Positions 51,636-59,959 of a stretch of 64,000 nucleotides of DNA are shown here, piece after piece. How positions within the stretch are numbered: the stretch's first letter is position 1; the number at the start of each line of letters is the position of its first letter. The stretch lies in contig CAYSXY010000004.1 of assembly GCA_964435165.1 (NCBI GenBank), positions 21,667 through 85,666 on the forward strand. The letters are read 5' to 3'. Source of the stretch: CAYSXY01 sp964435165. Lineage in GTDB: Bacteria; Pseudomonadota; Alphaproteobacteria; Rickettsiales; RI-342. Position numbers and translations under genes: made by a program. The notes below the pieces were generated by a model. The model ran no database searches, had not been told where the DNA came from, and saw only the letters and a program-made list of their open reading frames with translations.

Positions 51636-52928
51636 ATGACTAATGTTGCAGTGATAGGCTCTCAATGGGGCGATGAAGGTAAGGGTAAAGTAGTGGACTG
51701 GCTCTCTGAACGCGCCGATGTGATTGTGCGCTTTCAGGGTGGCCATAATGCCGGACACACGTTGGTTATTGACGGCACAACCTATAAACTCAGCCTGCTT
51801 CCTTCAGGCGTGGTACGGCAAAATAAATTGTCCATCATCGGCAATGGGGTGGTTGTTGATCCCTGGGAATTGCTGAAGGAAATCGACCGTATTGCCGATC
51901 AGGGCGTCTCCATTACACCTGAAAACCTGCGCATTGCCGAAAATTGTCCGTTGATTCTCCCCATTCACCCGATGCTGGATAATGCGGCAGAGGAAGCTCG
52001 GGGACAGGAAAAAATCGGCACCACCGGTCGCGGCATTGGCCCGGCCTATGAAGATAAAATCGCACGGCGGGCCATTCGTATTTGTGACCTGGCGCATGAA
52101 CAACTGCTCAAAGACAAGCTCGACAATATGTTGTTTCATCATAATGCGCTGCTGAAAGGATTTGGCCGCGAGCCAATGACGCGTGAGAGCCTGTATGACC
52201 CCTTGATGGAGATTGCCGAGCGCCTGCTGGGATTCGCAGAACCCATCTGGAGGCGATTGGAGCTCTGTCGCAAGCAGGGTAAGCGAGTATTATTTGAAGG
52301 AGCGCAAGGCTCAATGCTGGATGTCGATCACGGCACATATCCTTATGTTACATCATCCAACACCGTAGCAGGACTAGCGTCCGTCGGTTCTGGGTGCGGC
52401 ATTGATATGATCGGTTATGTGCTCGGCATTACCAAAGCATACACCACACGGGTAGGCAGCGGCCCCTTCCCTACCGAGCAGGAAAATGATATCGGGCAGC
52501 GTCTTGGTGAGCGTGGGCGTGAATTTGGCACGGTAACCGGGCGTCAGCGGCGATGCGGCTGGTTTGATGCGGTAATGGTTCGCCAGGCCATGAAAATTTC
52601 AGGCGTCCACGGCATTTGCCTCACCAAACTCGATGTGCTGGATGGGTTTGATAGCTTGCAGATTTGCGTCGGCTATCGATATCAGGATGTCATGTATGAT
52701 TACTACCCTGCCTCTCCGGTAATCCAGGCGGAAGTAGAGCCTGTATATGAAACGATGGAAGGCTGGCAGGAAAGTACCCAGCATGCGCGCAGTTGGGCCG
52801 ATTTACCGGCACAAGCCATCAAATACGTCAAACGTATTGAAGAGCTGATCGATACACCGATCGCGCTGTTATCCACCAGCCCTGAACGTGATGACACCAT
52901 TCTCGTGAAAGACCCGTTTGCCGATTAA
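51636..52928 (+). CDS. purA: Adenylosuccinate synthetase
   Basis: PurA turns IMP and aspartate into adenylosuccinate for AMP synthesis. The ATG at 51636 follows AGGA by seven bases; a TTG at 51630 is less likely. The 430-residue protein has IGSQWGDEGKGKVVDWL (P-loop with catalytic Asp), GGHNAGHTLV (catalytic His), KIGTTGRGIGPAYEDK, and GAQGSMLDVDHGTYPYVTSS. It is followed by 238 bases with no gene, containing a GGCACG/CGTGCC hairpin around 52980-53015. Confidence 0.97.
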   Translation: MTNVAVIGSQWGDEGKGKVVDWLSERADVIVRFQGGHNAGHTLVIDGTTYKLSLLPSGVVRQNKLSIIGNGVVVDPWELLKEIDRIADQGVSITPENLRIAENCPLILPIHPMLDNAAEEARGQEKIGTTGRGIGPAYEDKIARRAIRICDLAHEQLLKDKLDNMLFHHNALLKGFGREPMTRESLYDPLMEIAERLLGFAEPIWRRLELCRKQGKRVLFEGAQGSMLDVDHGTYPYVTSSNTVAGLASVGSGCGIDMIGYVLGITKAYTTRVGSGPFPTEQENDIGQRLGERGREFGTVTGRQRRCGWFDAVMVRQAMKISGVHGICLTKLDVLDGFDSLQICVGYRYQDVMYDYYPASPVIQAEVEPVYETMEGWQESTQHARSWADLPAQAIKYVKRIEELIDTPIALLSTSPERDDTILVKDPFAD

Positions 52929-53166
52929 GCACTCTGTTTGTTTGTGATGAGTGAGGCACCATTTATTACAAGGATATAAGGCACGGATTCTTTACTATTT
53001 TTTCGTGATCGTGCCGTAAGATATTTCCTGTGGCGTTTTTGCCTGGCCTTGAACGCAACACATCGCTTTAGTGGTGGCAAGCCGCCACGTGCGAAGCGCC
53101 CATGGACTATCATCAAAGGATACGACATCGGCATATATTTTGGATAACGACAAGTAGTCACAGCGC

Positions 53167-55299
53167 ATGACGGATAGTGATGTATCCGACCAAGTTGAGG
53201 CAGATGATGGTATTGGTGATGCACAAAGCGAGCAGGACGCTTTAGAGGCCAACGCACAACATCGGGCCGTTGAATCGATTGAGGAAGCAGCGTTCCGGCG
53301 AACGGAAAACACGCTGACCGGTCGCTTTACCCTGCTGCCTGAGCATGACATTCCCGATCTTGACACCAAAACCGCCAAAGCGTGCGTGGTGAAAGATCAT
53401 CGCACTGATGCTGATGATTGCTATGCGCTGATTTGTGACCAAGGCCTGCCGAGTCGCATTCAAGCAGCGATTGATGCCAAAAAAGCCGAGCATAAGCACA
53501 TGCTCCCTGTGCTGGCGCATGGAGCGGTGAATATCTCAACACTGAATGAATGTCGCTATGTCTATATCTTTCCTCGTCCCAAAGGCGTCAAACTCGTTGA
53601 TCTGATTGCGCCTAAAAGTGCAATCAGCGAAAAATTTATTATTAAAGAGATTATCCTTCCTTTCACCCAAATCATCCATGCTTTAAGCGAGCAGGATGTC
53701 TGTCATGGCAAAATTCACCCGGATAATGTTTTTTACGACGAGGGCGCCAAGCACAAGGTGACCCTCGGCGAGTGTTTCTCCGAGCCGGCAGGCTATGCCC
53801 AGAGTTTTTATTATGAGCCCATTGAGCGGATGATTGCGCATCCACTCGGGAAGGGTGAAAGCGATGAGAAGGTCGATTACTTCGCGCTCGGCATTCTGGT
53901 CATGCATACCTTGCTTGGGTTCAATCCCATGCAACATCTCTCTCGTGAAGAATATATTGAAAAATGCCTGACAAACGGCATGTACAATACCATTGTCGGC
54001 AACCGCGAATTTTCTGGCATGACCGAAGATTTACTCAAAGGATTGCTGGCTGATGATCCTGATGAGCGCTGGGGCTACGCCCATCTCGTGAAATGGCTGG
54101 GCGGTAAAAAATATAATCTATTGCGCCCGACACCGCCGCGTGAGGCCCCCCGGCCCTATACCTTCCTCGATAAGCCCTATTTCAATCGCAAGCATCTCTG
54201 TCATCAGTTTCATCAGCATTGGGGCAAAGCAAAATCCGAGTTACGTGACAAGAAAGTACAGCGCTGGGTAGAGCTCAGCGTCCAGGAACCGGATATCGCC
54301 AAAACGCTCACGCGTATCGTTGAATTGACGGGCGGCGAGACCGGGCGACTGCCGACCGATGATGATGATTTGGTGACAAAATCGATTACCTTGCTTGATC
54401 CGACAGGACCGTTTCGCCTGCATACGCTGTCCACGCATTTATCGGGTATCGGGCCGGTGTTAGCCAGTGCCTTCCGGGATAATAATAAAGCATTGCAACA
54501 TCTGGTGCTTCGTATCATCGAGAGTGACGTGATTGGCACCTGGTCCGAGCTCAACAAAACACTGCCGGGATTTCACAATGCCGATATTGTCTGGCGCATT
54601 GAAAAACGCCGCCACACCTTTCAACTCACCACGCTTGGCTATGGGCTGGAACGTATTTTATACGATTTCAATCTGAGCATGCCGTGCATGAGCCCTATTG
54701 TCTCCCGTCATTATGTGACCACTATGAAAGAGCTCATGTACAGCCTGGACTCACAGCCCGCGGATGTGATGAAAAACCAGGATCCGGTGGATCGGCATAT
54801 TGCCGCCTTCATCTGCAGTCGGCTGAATGTGTTCAAAGAAATCAAATCCGATCTGGATATTTTCCCACACTATAAGGGTAAAATGATTCTGAAATACCTG
54901 GTTCTATTGGCCGCCACCCATCGCAAAATTGGCGAACCTCCTCTGCCCAATCTCTGCGGCTGGATTGCGGAGCGCTGCAAACCGCTGATCGATCAACTCA
55001 ATAGCCGAAGCCTGCAAAAAGATGTACGGATCGAACTCGATAAACTGGCAGCTAAAGGTAATATCACCGACATTATGAAGCTGATTATCAATAAAGATGT
55101 CATCAGCAAAGATCAGGAAGGGTTGTTGCAGGCGACAGGTCGCTACCTGAAAAATGCAAAAAAAATAAAAGAATTAAATATACGCGGCACGCAGGAGGAA
55201 CGTGCCCGGAATATTGGCTATAAATTGGCGCAAACCATCAGCTTTGGCATTCTGACTATCGCCATTCTGTCGCTGGTGCGCGATTATGTAAGGTTGTGA
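53167..55299 (+). CDS. Membrane-anchored protein pseudokinase
   Basis: A 710-residue protein. Residues about 50-320 follow a Ser/Thr kinase fold: HALSEQDVCHGKIHPDNVFY sits where the catalytic HRDxxxxN loop should be, but the Asp is Lys (HGK); the DFG site is LGE; and EKVDYFALGILVMHTLLGFNPM matches the F-helix. The usual Gly-rich loop is not seen. It is therefore probably not an active kinase. Residues 330-680 are helical with no known fold. A single membrane helix (about 688-705) closes the chain, so the body is cytoplasmic. The next gene starts inside its stop region, so the two are coupled. Confidence 0.72.
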   Translation: MTDSDVSDQVEADDGIGDAQSEQDALEANAQHRAVESIEEAAFRRTENTLTGRFTLLPEHDIPDLDTKTAKACVVKDHRTDADDCYALICDQGLPSRIQAAIDAKKAEHKHMLPVLAHGAVNISTLNECRYVYIFPRPKGVKLVDLIAPKSAISEKFIIKEIILPFTQIIHALSEQDVCHGKIHPDNVFYDEGAKHKVTLGECFSEPAGYAQSFYYEPIERMIAHPLGKGESDEKVDYFALGILVMHTLLGFNPMQHLSREEYIEKCLTNGMYNTIVGNREFSGMTEDLLKGLLADDPDERWGYAHLVKWLGGKKYNLLRPTPPREAPRPYTFLDKPYFNRKHLCHQFHQHWGKAKSELRDKKVQRWVELSVQEPDIAKTLTRIVELTGGETGRLPTDDDDLVTKSITLLDPTGPFRLHTLSTHLSGIGPVLASAFRDNNKALQHLVLRIIESDVIGTWSELNKTLPGFHNADIVWRIEKRRHTFQLTTLGYGLERILYDFNLSMPCMSPIVSRHYVTTMKELMYSLDSQPADVMKNQDPVDRHIAAFICSRLNVFKEIKSDLDIFPHYKGKMILKYLVLLAATHRKIGEPPLPNLCGWIAERCKPLIDQLNSRSLQKDVRIELDKLAAKGNITDIMKLIINKDVISKDQEGLLQATGRYLKNAKKIKELNIRGTQEERARNIGYKLAQTISFGILTIAILSLVRDYVRL

Positions 55300-55307
55300 G
55301 GCACGGA

Positions 55308-55772
55308 ATGGGTAAGACTGTCAAACGCGTGAAAAAGACGACCGGCACCGGCTTTGCCATCCGCCTGCTTGTGCTCATTCTCATTTTATTCATCCTGATT
55401 AAACATAGTATCATTTTCCTGATCGCAGGTATGCTGCCGGCAATTGTCGCCTCCATCGTGGATCAATCGGACGGCCGTATTTTATTTCGCACGGTGTTGG
55501 CAACGAATACGGCGGGTATTGCCCGCTATATGGCCGAGCTCATCAGTCAGAATAATTCACGTGAGGCCGTGCATTATGTCATGAGTGACCCGGGTATTTG
55601 GCTGGTTGTCTACACCTCCGCAGCCATTGGGTGGATTTTGTTTCTGGGCTGCCCCAAAGGCGTGGAAATGGCCATGGATATGTTCTCCGACAATAAGGTA
55701 AAGGCGCTCGAGCAGGAACAACAAAAGCTGGAAGCGGAATGGGGGCCGAAAGTGACAGGCCACGACATGTAA
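55308..55772 (+). CDS. Small membrane protein coupled to the pseudokinase
   Basis: The ATG at 55308 has GAGG six bases upstream; a GTG at 55296 would overlap the previous stop. The protein of 154 residues has a basic start, a strong hydrophobic stretch (about 15-50), a middle loop and a second helix (about 98-118, GIWLVVYTSAAIGWILFL), then a charged coiled tail KALEQEQQKLEAEWG. It looks like a two- or three-pass inner-membrane protein. Family not recognised. Confidence 0.6.
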   Translation: MGKTVKRVKKTTGTGFAIRLLVLILILFILIKHSIIFLIAGMLPAIVASIVDQSDGRILFRTVLATNTAGIARYMAELISQNNSREAVHYVMSDPGIWLVVYTSAAIGWILFLGCPKGVEMAMDMFSDNKVKALEQEQQKLEAEWGPKVTGHDM

Positions 55773-56026
55773 TGACGAGCCGCTACCTTGTGCGACATTA
55801 TCGCCACCATTGAGCATTATTTTCTTCTTATCCCTTCTTTTCTGTGCTTCGTCGATACGCTAATCGTCCATAGTTTTTGCTGTCTTTTGATAGGCTTGGC
55901 TGAGATAGATCGCATTTTAATAAAATAGTAAATTTTAACCCCTTAGATAAGGAGGTTAGGGGAGCCTTGACAGCATTACGCCCTGCGCATATTGCTGTCA
56001 TGTTTCGTGGTTCAAAGTGATCGATA

Positions 56027-57037
56027 ATGGGCATATTTATGCAATATTTAAGATCTCACATGCCAAGTCTGCGTCACTGCCGCGATCACTTGAGAGGTAG
56101 AGCCCACACGCCTTCATCCTGTGCTGTTGCGCTTGTCATTTCCCTGTGGCTTATGCCGTTATCGATGCATTCATCCGCTCTGGCTGATGATGTTACGACA
56201 CCAAAATCTACTGTTCAAACACCCGCCTCTAAGCAGCATCACACCGCTGATGGCACTCCCGCCGTTACGAAAAACAAACACGAATCTTCTGTGAGTTCAC
56301 GTGCTACCACTTCGGCTGATGTAAAAGCAGATGACAATGCCATGTCTAATACGCCGACGAGCCTGCCATTGCTGGAGCCCAAGCCGTCAGTCGATACATC
56401 CGCAAAAACCCTGTCATCGCCCAGTTCTGAGGCAACGCTCGAGCCTGCAGCGATCAATGAGTCAGAAACAGAAGCAGGTCTCGATACAGGCGATGAAGCG
56501 GGTGAGCCTGCAACTAACGTGGTTGAACAGGATGAGCCGGAGGCAAGGCGCACCACGAATGAACGAAATGAGTCAGGCAAACAACATATTCTTAGAGCCG
56601 GTGATACGGTGATGATGCGTGTGTTCGGACACGCCGATATGACCAGTGAGATGGTGATTGCAGAGGATGGATTTATTACCGTACCACTGCTCGGTGCGTT
56701 AGAAGCGGAAGGCAAGAGCGTGCATGCACTCAAGCAGGAAATTCGCCAGCTGCTTGACCGTGATTTTATCGTCGAACCGCGTGTAACGCTTGAGGTCATC
56801 GGCTATGAACCGTTTTTTATTTTGGGCCAAGTGATGAATCCCGGCAGTTATGAATATGAGCCGGGAATGGATATTCGTAAAGCCGTTGCCCTTGCCGGTG
56901 GCTTTACGTCCCGCGCCCGCACCAGCAACATGACCATCATTCGGAAAGAAGCCGGTGAGCGCATGCAAGTGGAAGGGAACATGGACGCACCAATTTTTCC
57001 CGGCGATACCATAGAAATACGTCGCCGATGGTTTTAA
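56027..57037 (+). CDS. Polysaccharide export protein (Wza/KpsD-like)
   Basis: A 336-residue secreted protein. A signal peptide lies within residues 30-55 (VALVISLWLMPLSMHSSALA), followed by about 130 residues rich in Ser/Thr/Glu and probably disordered, then the Poly_export domain ILRAGDTVMMRVFGHADMTS, FITVPLLGALEAEGKSVHAL and an SLBB domain FFILGQVMNPGSYEYEPGM, VALAGGFTSRARTSN. There is no lipobox cysteine at the signal site, so it may not be a lipoprotein. The start could also be ATG 56039. It precedes a Wzc-like kinase gene, the usual export pair. Confidence 0.85.
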   Translation: MGIFMQYLRSHMPSLRHCRDHLRGRAHTPSSCAVALVISLWLMPLSMHSSALADDVTTPKSTVQTPASKQHHTADGTPAVTKNKHESSVSSRATTSADVKADDNAMSNTPTSLPLLEPKPSVDTSAKTLSSPSSEATLEPAAINESETEAGLDTGDEAGEPATNVVEQDEPEARRTTNERNESGKQHILRAGDTVMMRVFGHADMTSEMVIAEDGFITVPLLGALEAEGKSVHALKQEIRQLLDRDFIVEPRVTLEVIGYEPFFILGQVMNPGSYEYEPGMDIRKAVALAGGFTSRARTSNMTIIRKEAGERMQVEGNMDAPIFPGDTIEIRRRWF

Positions 57038-57097
57038 GAATATGATGATTTCATCGGCATTTTATAAGGACAGGCATATGCGAATTGGGGACGATTC

Positions 57098-59356
57098 ATG
57101 AGCAACACAGCGCAAGGAGCGGCCAACGAATCGCAAGCCGGATATGGATATTATTCTGGCGTCGAGTTTGATACAAGACGTGGATATGGTGGATTTAACG
57201 GCGGCGGCGCTGCAGGAGGCGTGCTGGAATTTAACCGCATCCTGGGCACCATTCGTCGTCGGAAGTATTTTATTCTGCTGATTATCCTCCTGATCAACAG
57301 CATCAGTGTTTTTGCGCTCTATCAAATCAAACCGACATTTATGGGTGAGGCCAATGTCATTGTGGAACCTGCACGCCAGAATATCGTTGATATTGAAGAG
57401 GTTATGGAAGATTTGAGTACTGATTTATACACGGTACGCACCGAAGCAGCAGTGATCGAATCACGGGTGTTAATCGAACAGGTAATCACAGATATGGGCC
57501 TTCCGACGAATGCCTATTATCAACAATTGATCGGCGTGCGCGCTCCGCCCGCCGATCTAGACGGTGCGGTATCTGACACAGATGCACCGCCTGTCTCCAT
57601 CTCGACCGATCGTATTGTCGATGCGTTTTTGGCGCATTTGGATGCAGTGCCGGAGAGCAATTCGCGCATGATTAAAATTCAATTCCAGTCCAGTGATCCG
57701 CAATTTGCTGCGGATGCTGCTAATGCGGTTGCTAATGGCTATATTCAGGAGCAGTTAGAGGCCAAAAGTTCTGCCACGGAATTTGCAGGCAATTGGTTGT
57801 CAACGCGGGTGGAAGAATTGCGCGGTCGACTGCTCGATTCCGAAATTCGGCTGGAGGAATTCAAGCGTGATTCCGGCATTGTTGATGTCAAGGGCGGTAC
57901 GATCTACTCCGAGCAGCTCGCACAACTCAACATGAAACTGATTGAGGCACGAAACTCGCGAGCTGAAGCGCAGGCGCGGGTTGAACAGGTGCAAAACCTT
58001 ATCAACAGCGCACAAGGGGTGGAAACCGCGGCCTCCGTGCTTTCCTCATCCCTGATTCAGGAGCTGCGTGAGCAGGAATCGATGGTGACGCGAAAAATTG
58101 GCGAATTGCGTACGTTATATCGGGAAGAGCACCCGAAATTAAAACTGGCCCTGGCGGAATTAACAGACCTGCGTGCTAAAATTCGCGATGAGGTCAATAA
58201 AATTGTGATATCGCTCAATAATGAGTTAGAACTCGCTAATGAGCGTGAGCAAAATCTGGAGATGGAAATTCTCAATCTCCGTAAATTGCTGGAAGAAGAA
58301 AAAGAGTCTGCCGTCACCTTGCGCTCTTTGCAAAGTGAAGTAAATGCGAACAAACAACTCTACGATGTCATCCTCTCTCGCTTCAAGGAAACCGGGGTTC
58401 AGGATGAAGGGGCCTATACTCCCGATGCCAAGCTCATTTCCTTTGCGACAGTCCCGACTTCTCCCTTTAAGCCAAATCGTCAACTGATCATTATTGCCAG
58501 TATTTTTATTTCAATTGTCATTGCCATTTCCGCATCTATTTTGATTGAGTTCAGCATGACTGGCTACCATAGCGGACTGCAAATCGAGCATGACCTTGGC
58601 ACACCGGTGCTGGCGATGTTGCCGCAAATTGATGGCAATAAAAAAGACGAAATGCCGCATATGTCGCTGCTCCAGCTTTCGCACCACCCACTTTACAGCG
58701 AATCGGTACGTAATTTGCGTTCCGCACTTATCGACAATGCTGTCGCTGGCGATCCCAAAGTCATTGTCGTCACCTCTTCGGTACCGGATGAGGGTAAAAC
58801 CTCGACGGTCTTTTCTTTGGCAACGATCTCACGTCTGCTGAATCAGAAATGCCTGTTGATCGATTGTGATCTACGACGCTCCAAACTGGCCAAACGGCTC
58901 GAAATTCAAACATCTGCCGGGCTGGGAGATTATTTGTCGGAAACGGCCGAACTGCGTGACGTCCTGTATAAAGATAATAAATCAGGGGTTTATTTCATCC
59001 CGGCGGGTAAATCATTGCAGCATCCGCTGGACCTGCTCGCCACACGGCGCATGCAACGCTTTGTTGAAGGGCTGCGCTCACGTTTTGACTATATTTTCAT
59101 TGATGCCCCCCCATTGCTCAGCGTCAGCGATGCGATCATTTTGTCTAAATATGCCGACTATGCGCTCTATGTGGTGCGCTGGGAGAATACCAGCCGATCG
59201 GCGGTGAGCCATGGGATCAAGCAGTTGCGCGAAAAAGCGCAAATGGAGCCGGGTGTGGTTCTCTCTCGTGTTGATGTGAATAAGCATGCTTATTACCACT
59301 ATACGGATTCTGACTATATTTACTTCAAAAATTACAGCTTTAATCCCAGCAGTTAA
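57098..59356 (+). CDS. Chain-length determinant/BY-kinase (Wzc-like)
   Basis: Wzc-type proteins control the length and export of surface polysaccharides. The 752-residue protein has a first membrane helix (about 58-78), a Wzz/GNVR periplasmic domain with a long coiled coil (about 220-430), the second membrane helix (about 465-487) and a cytosolic tyrosine kinase with VVTSSVPDEGKTSTVFS (Walker A), CLLIDCDLRRSKL (Walker A') and FIDAPPLLSVSDA (Walker B). The end has a tyrosine cluster, AYYHYTDSDYIYFKNY, the autophosphorylation tail. GGGGA is seven bases before the ATG. It follows the Wza-like gene. Confidence 0.93.
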   Translation: MSNTAQGAANESQAGYGYYSGVEFDTRRGYGGFNGGGAAGGVLEFNRILGTIRRRKYFILLIILLINSISVFALYQIKPTFMGEANVIVEPARQNIVDIEEVMEDLSTDLYTVRTEAAVIESRVLIEQVITDMGLPTNAYYQQLIGVRAPPADLDGAVSDTDAPPVSISTDRIVDAFLAHLDAVPESNSRMIKIQFQSSDPQFAADAANAVANGYIQEQLEAKSSATEFAGNWLSTRVEELRGRLLDSEIRLEEFKRDSGIVDVKGGTIYSEQLAQLNMKLIEARNSRAEAQARVEQVQNLINSAQGVETAASVLSSSLIQELREQESMVTRKIGELRTLYREEHPKLKLALAELTDLRAKIRDEVNKIVISLNNELELANEREQNLEMEILNLRKLLEEEKESAVTLRSLQSEVNANKQLYDVILSRFKETGVQDEGAYTPDAKLISFATVPTSPFKPNRQLIIIASIFISIVIAISASILIEFSMTGYHSGLQIEHDLGTPVLAMLPQIDGNKKDEMPHMSLLQLSHHPLYSESVRNLRSALIDNAVAGDPKVIVVTSSVPDEGKTSTVFSLATISRLLNQKCLLIDCDLRRSKLAKRLEIQTSAGLGDYLSETAELRDVLYKDNKSGVYFIPAGKSLQHPLDLLATRRMQRFVEGLRSRFDYIFIDAPPLLSVSDAIILSKYADYALYVVRWENTSRSAVSHGIKQLREKAQMEPGVVLSRVDVNKHAYYHYTDSDYIYFKNYSFNPSS

Positions 59357-59457
59357 GCTGTCTGATCGTTTCTCATTTGTTCTTTATATTATTGCCCTAC
59401 TGTAAAGCCTATGGTTTATAAACAGCCATAGATGAGAATTTGCAGGATTGTTATCGT

Positions 59458-59907
59458 ATGCCGTTACGTAAAATCATGAATGATCATACCAAAACGCTGG
59501 AAGAATTCTGCGCGGAAAAAGGCTTGAAGATGACCGAGCAGCGCCGCGTAATTGCGCAAGTAATTGCTGAATCAAATGACCATCCGGATGTGGAGCAACT
59601 GCATGAACGCGCCTCAGCGATTGATTCGCGCATTAGTATCGCCACCGTCTATCGTACGGTACGCCTGTTTGAAGAAGCAGAGATTATTCAGCGCCATGAT
59701 TTTGGCGATGGGCGTGCGCGGTATGAAGAAATTTCAGAACAGCATCATGATCATCTCATCGATTTACGTTCCGGTCAGATCATTGAATTTTTCAATGAAG
59801 AAATCGAGCGTCTGCAGGAAAAAATTGCCAAAGAACATGGCTACCGGCTAGTCGACCATCGGCTGGAATTATACTGCGTCCCGCTGGGTGATGAGAAAAA
59901 ATCCTGA
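59458..59907 (+). CDS. fur: Fur-family metal-responsive regulator
   Basis: A 149-residue Fur-family repressor. The winged-helix part includes LKMTEQRRVIAQVIAESNDHPDVEQLHERA and ISIATVYRTVRLFEEAEII; the dimer/metal domain has EISEQHHDHLIDLRSGQIIEF. The CxxC pairs of enteric Fur are absent, as in many alphaproteobacterial Fur/Mur proteins, so the metal (Fe or Mn) cannot be named. AGGA is about 11 bases before the ATG at 59458; ATG 59476 is an alternative. Confidence 0.88.
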   Translation: MPLRKIMNDHTKTLEEFCAEKGLKMTEQRRVIAQVIAESNDHPDVEQLHERASAIDSRISIATVYRTVRLFEEAEIIQRHDFGDGRARYEEISEQHHDHLIDLRSGQIIEFFNEEIERLQEKIAKEHGYRLVDHRLELYCVPLGDEKKS

Positions 59908-59959
59908 CAGTTCGATGTTATGATGCCTGGAGGCGGCTGAAGCTGAAACTGAGCCTTCT

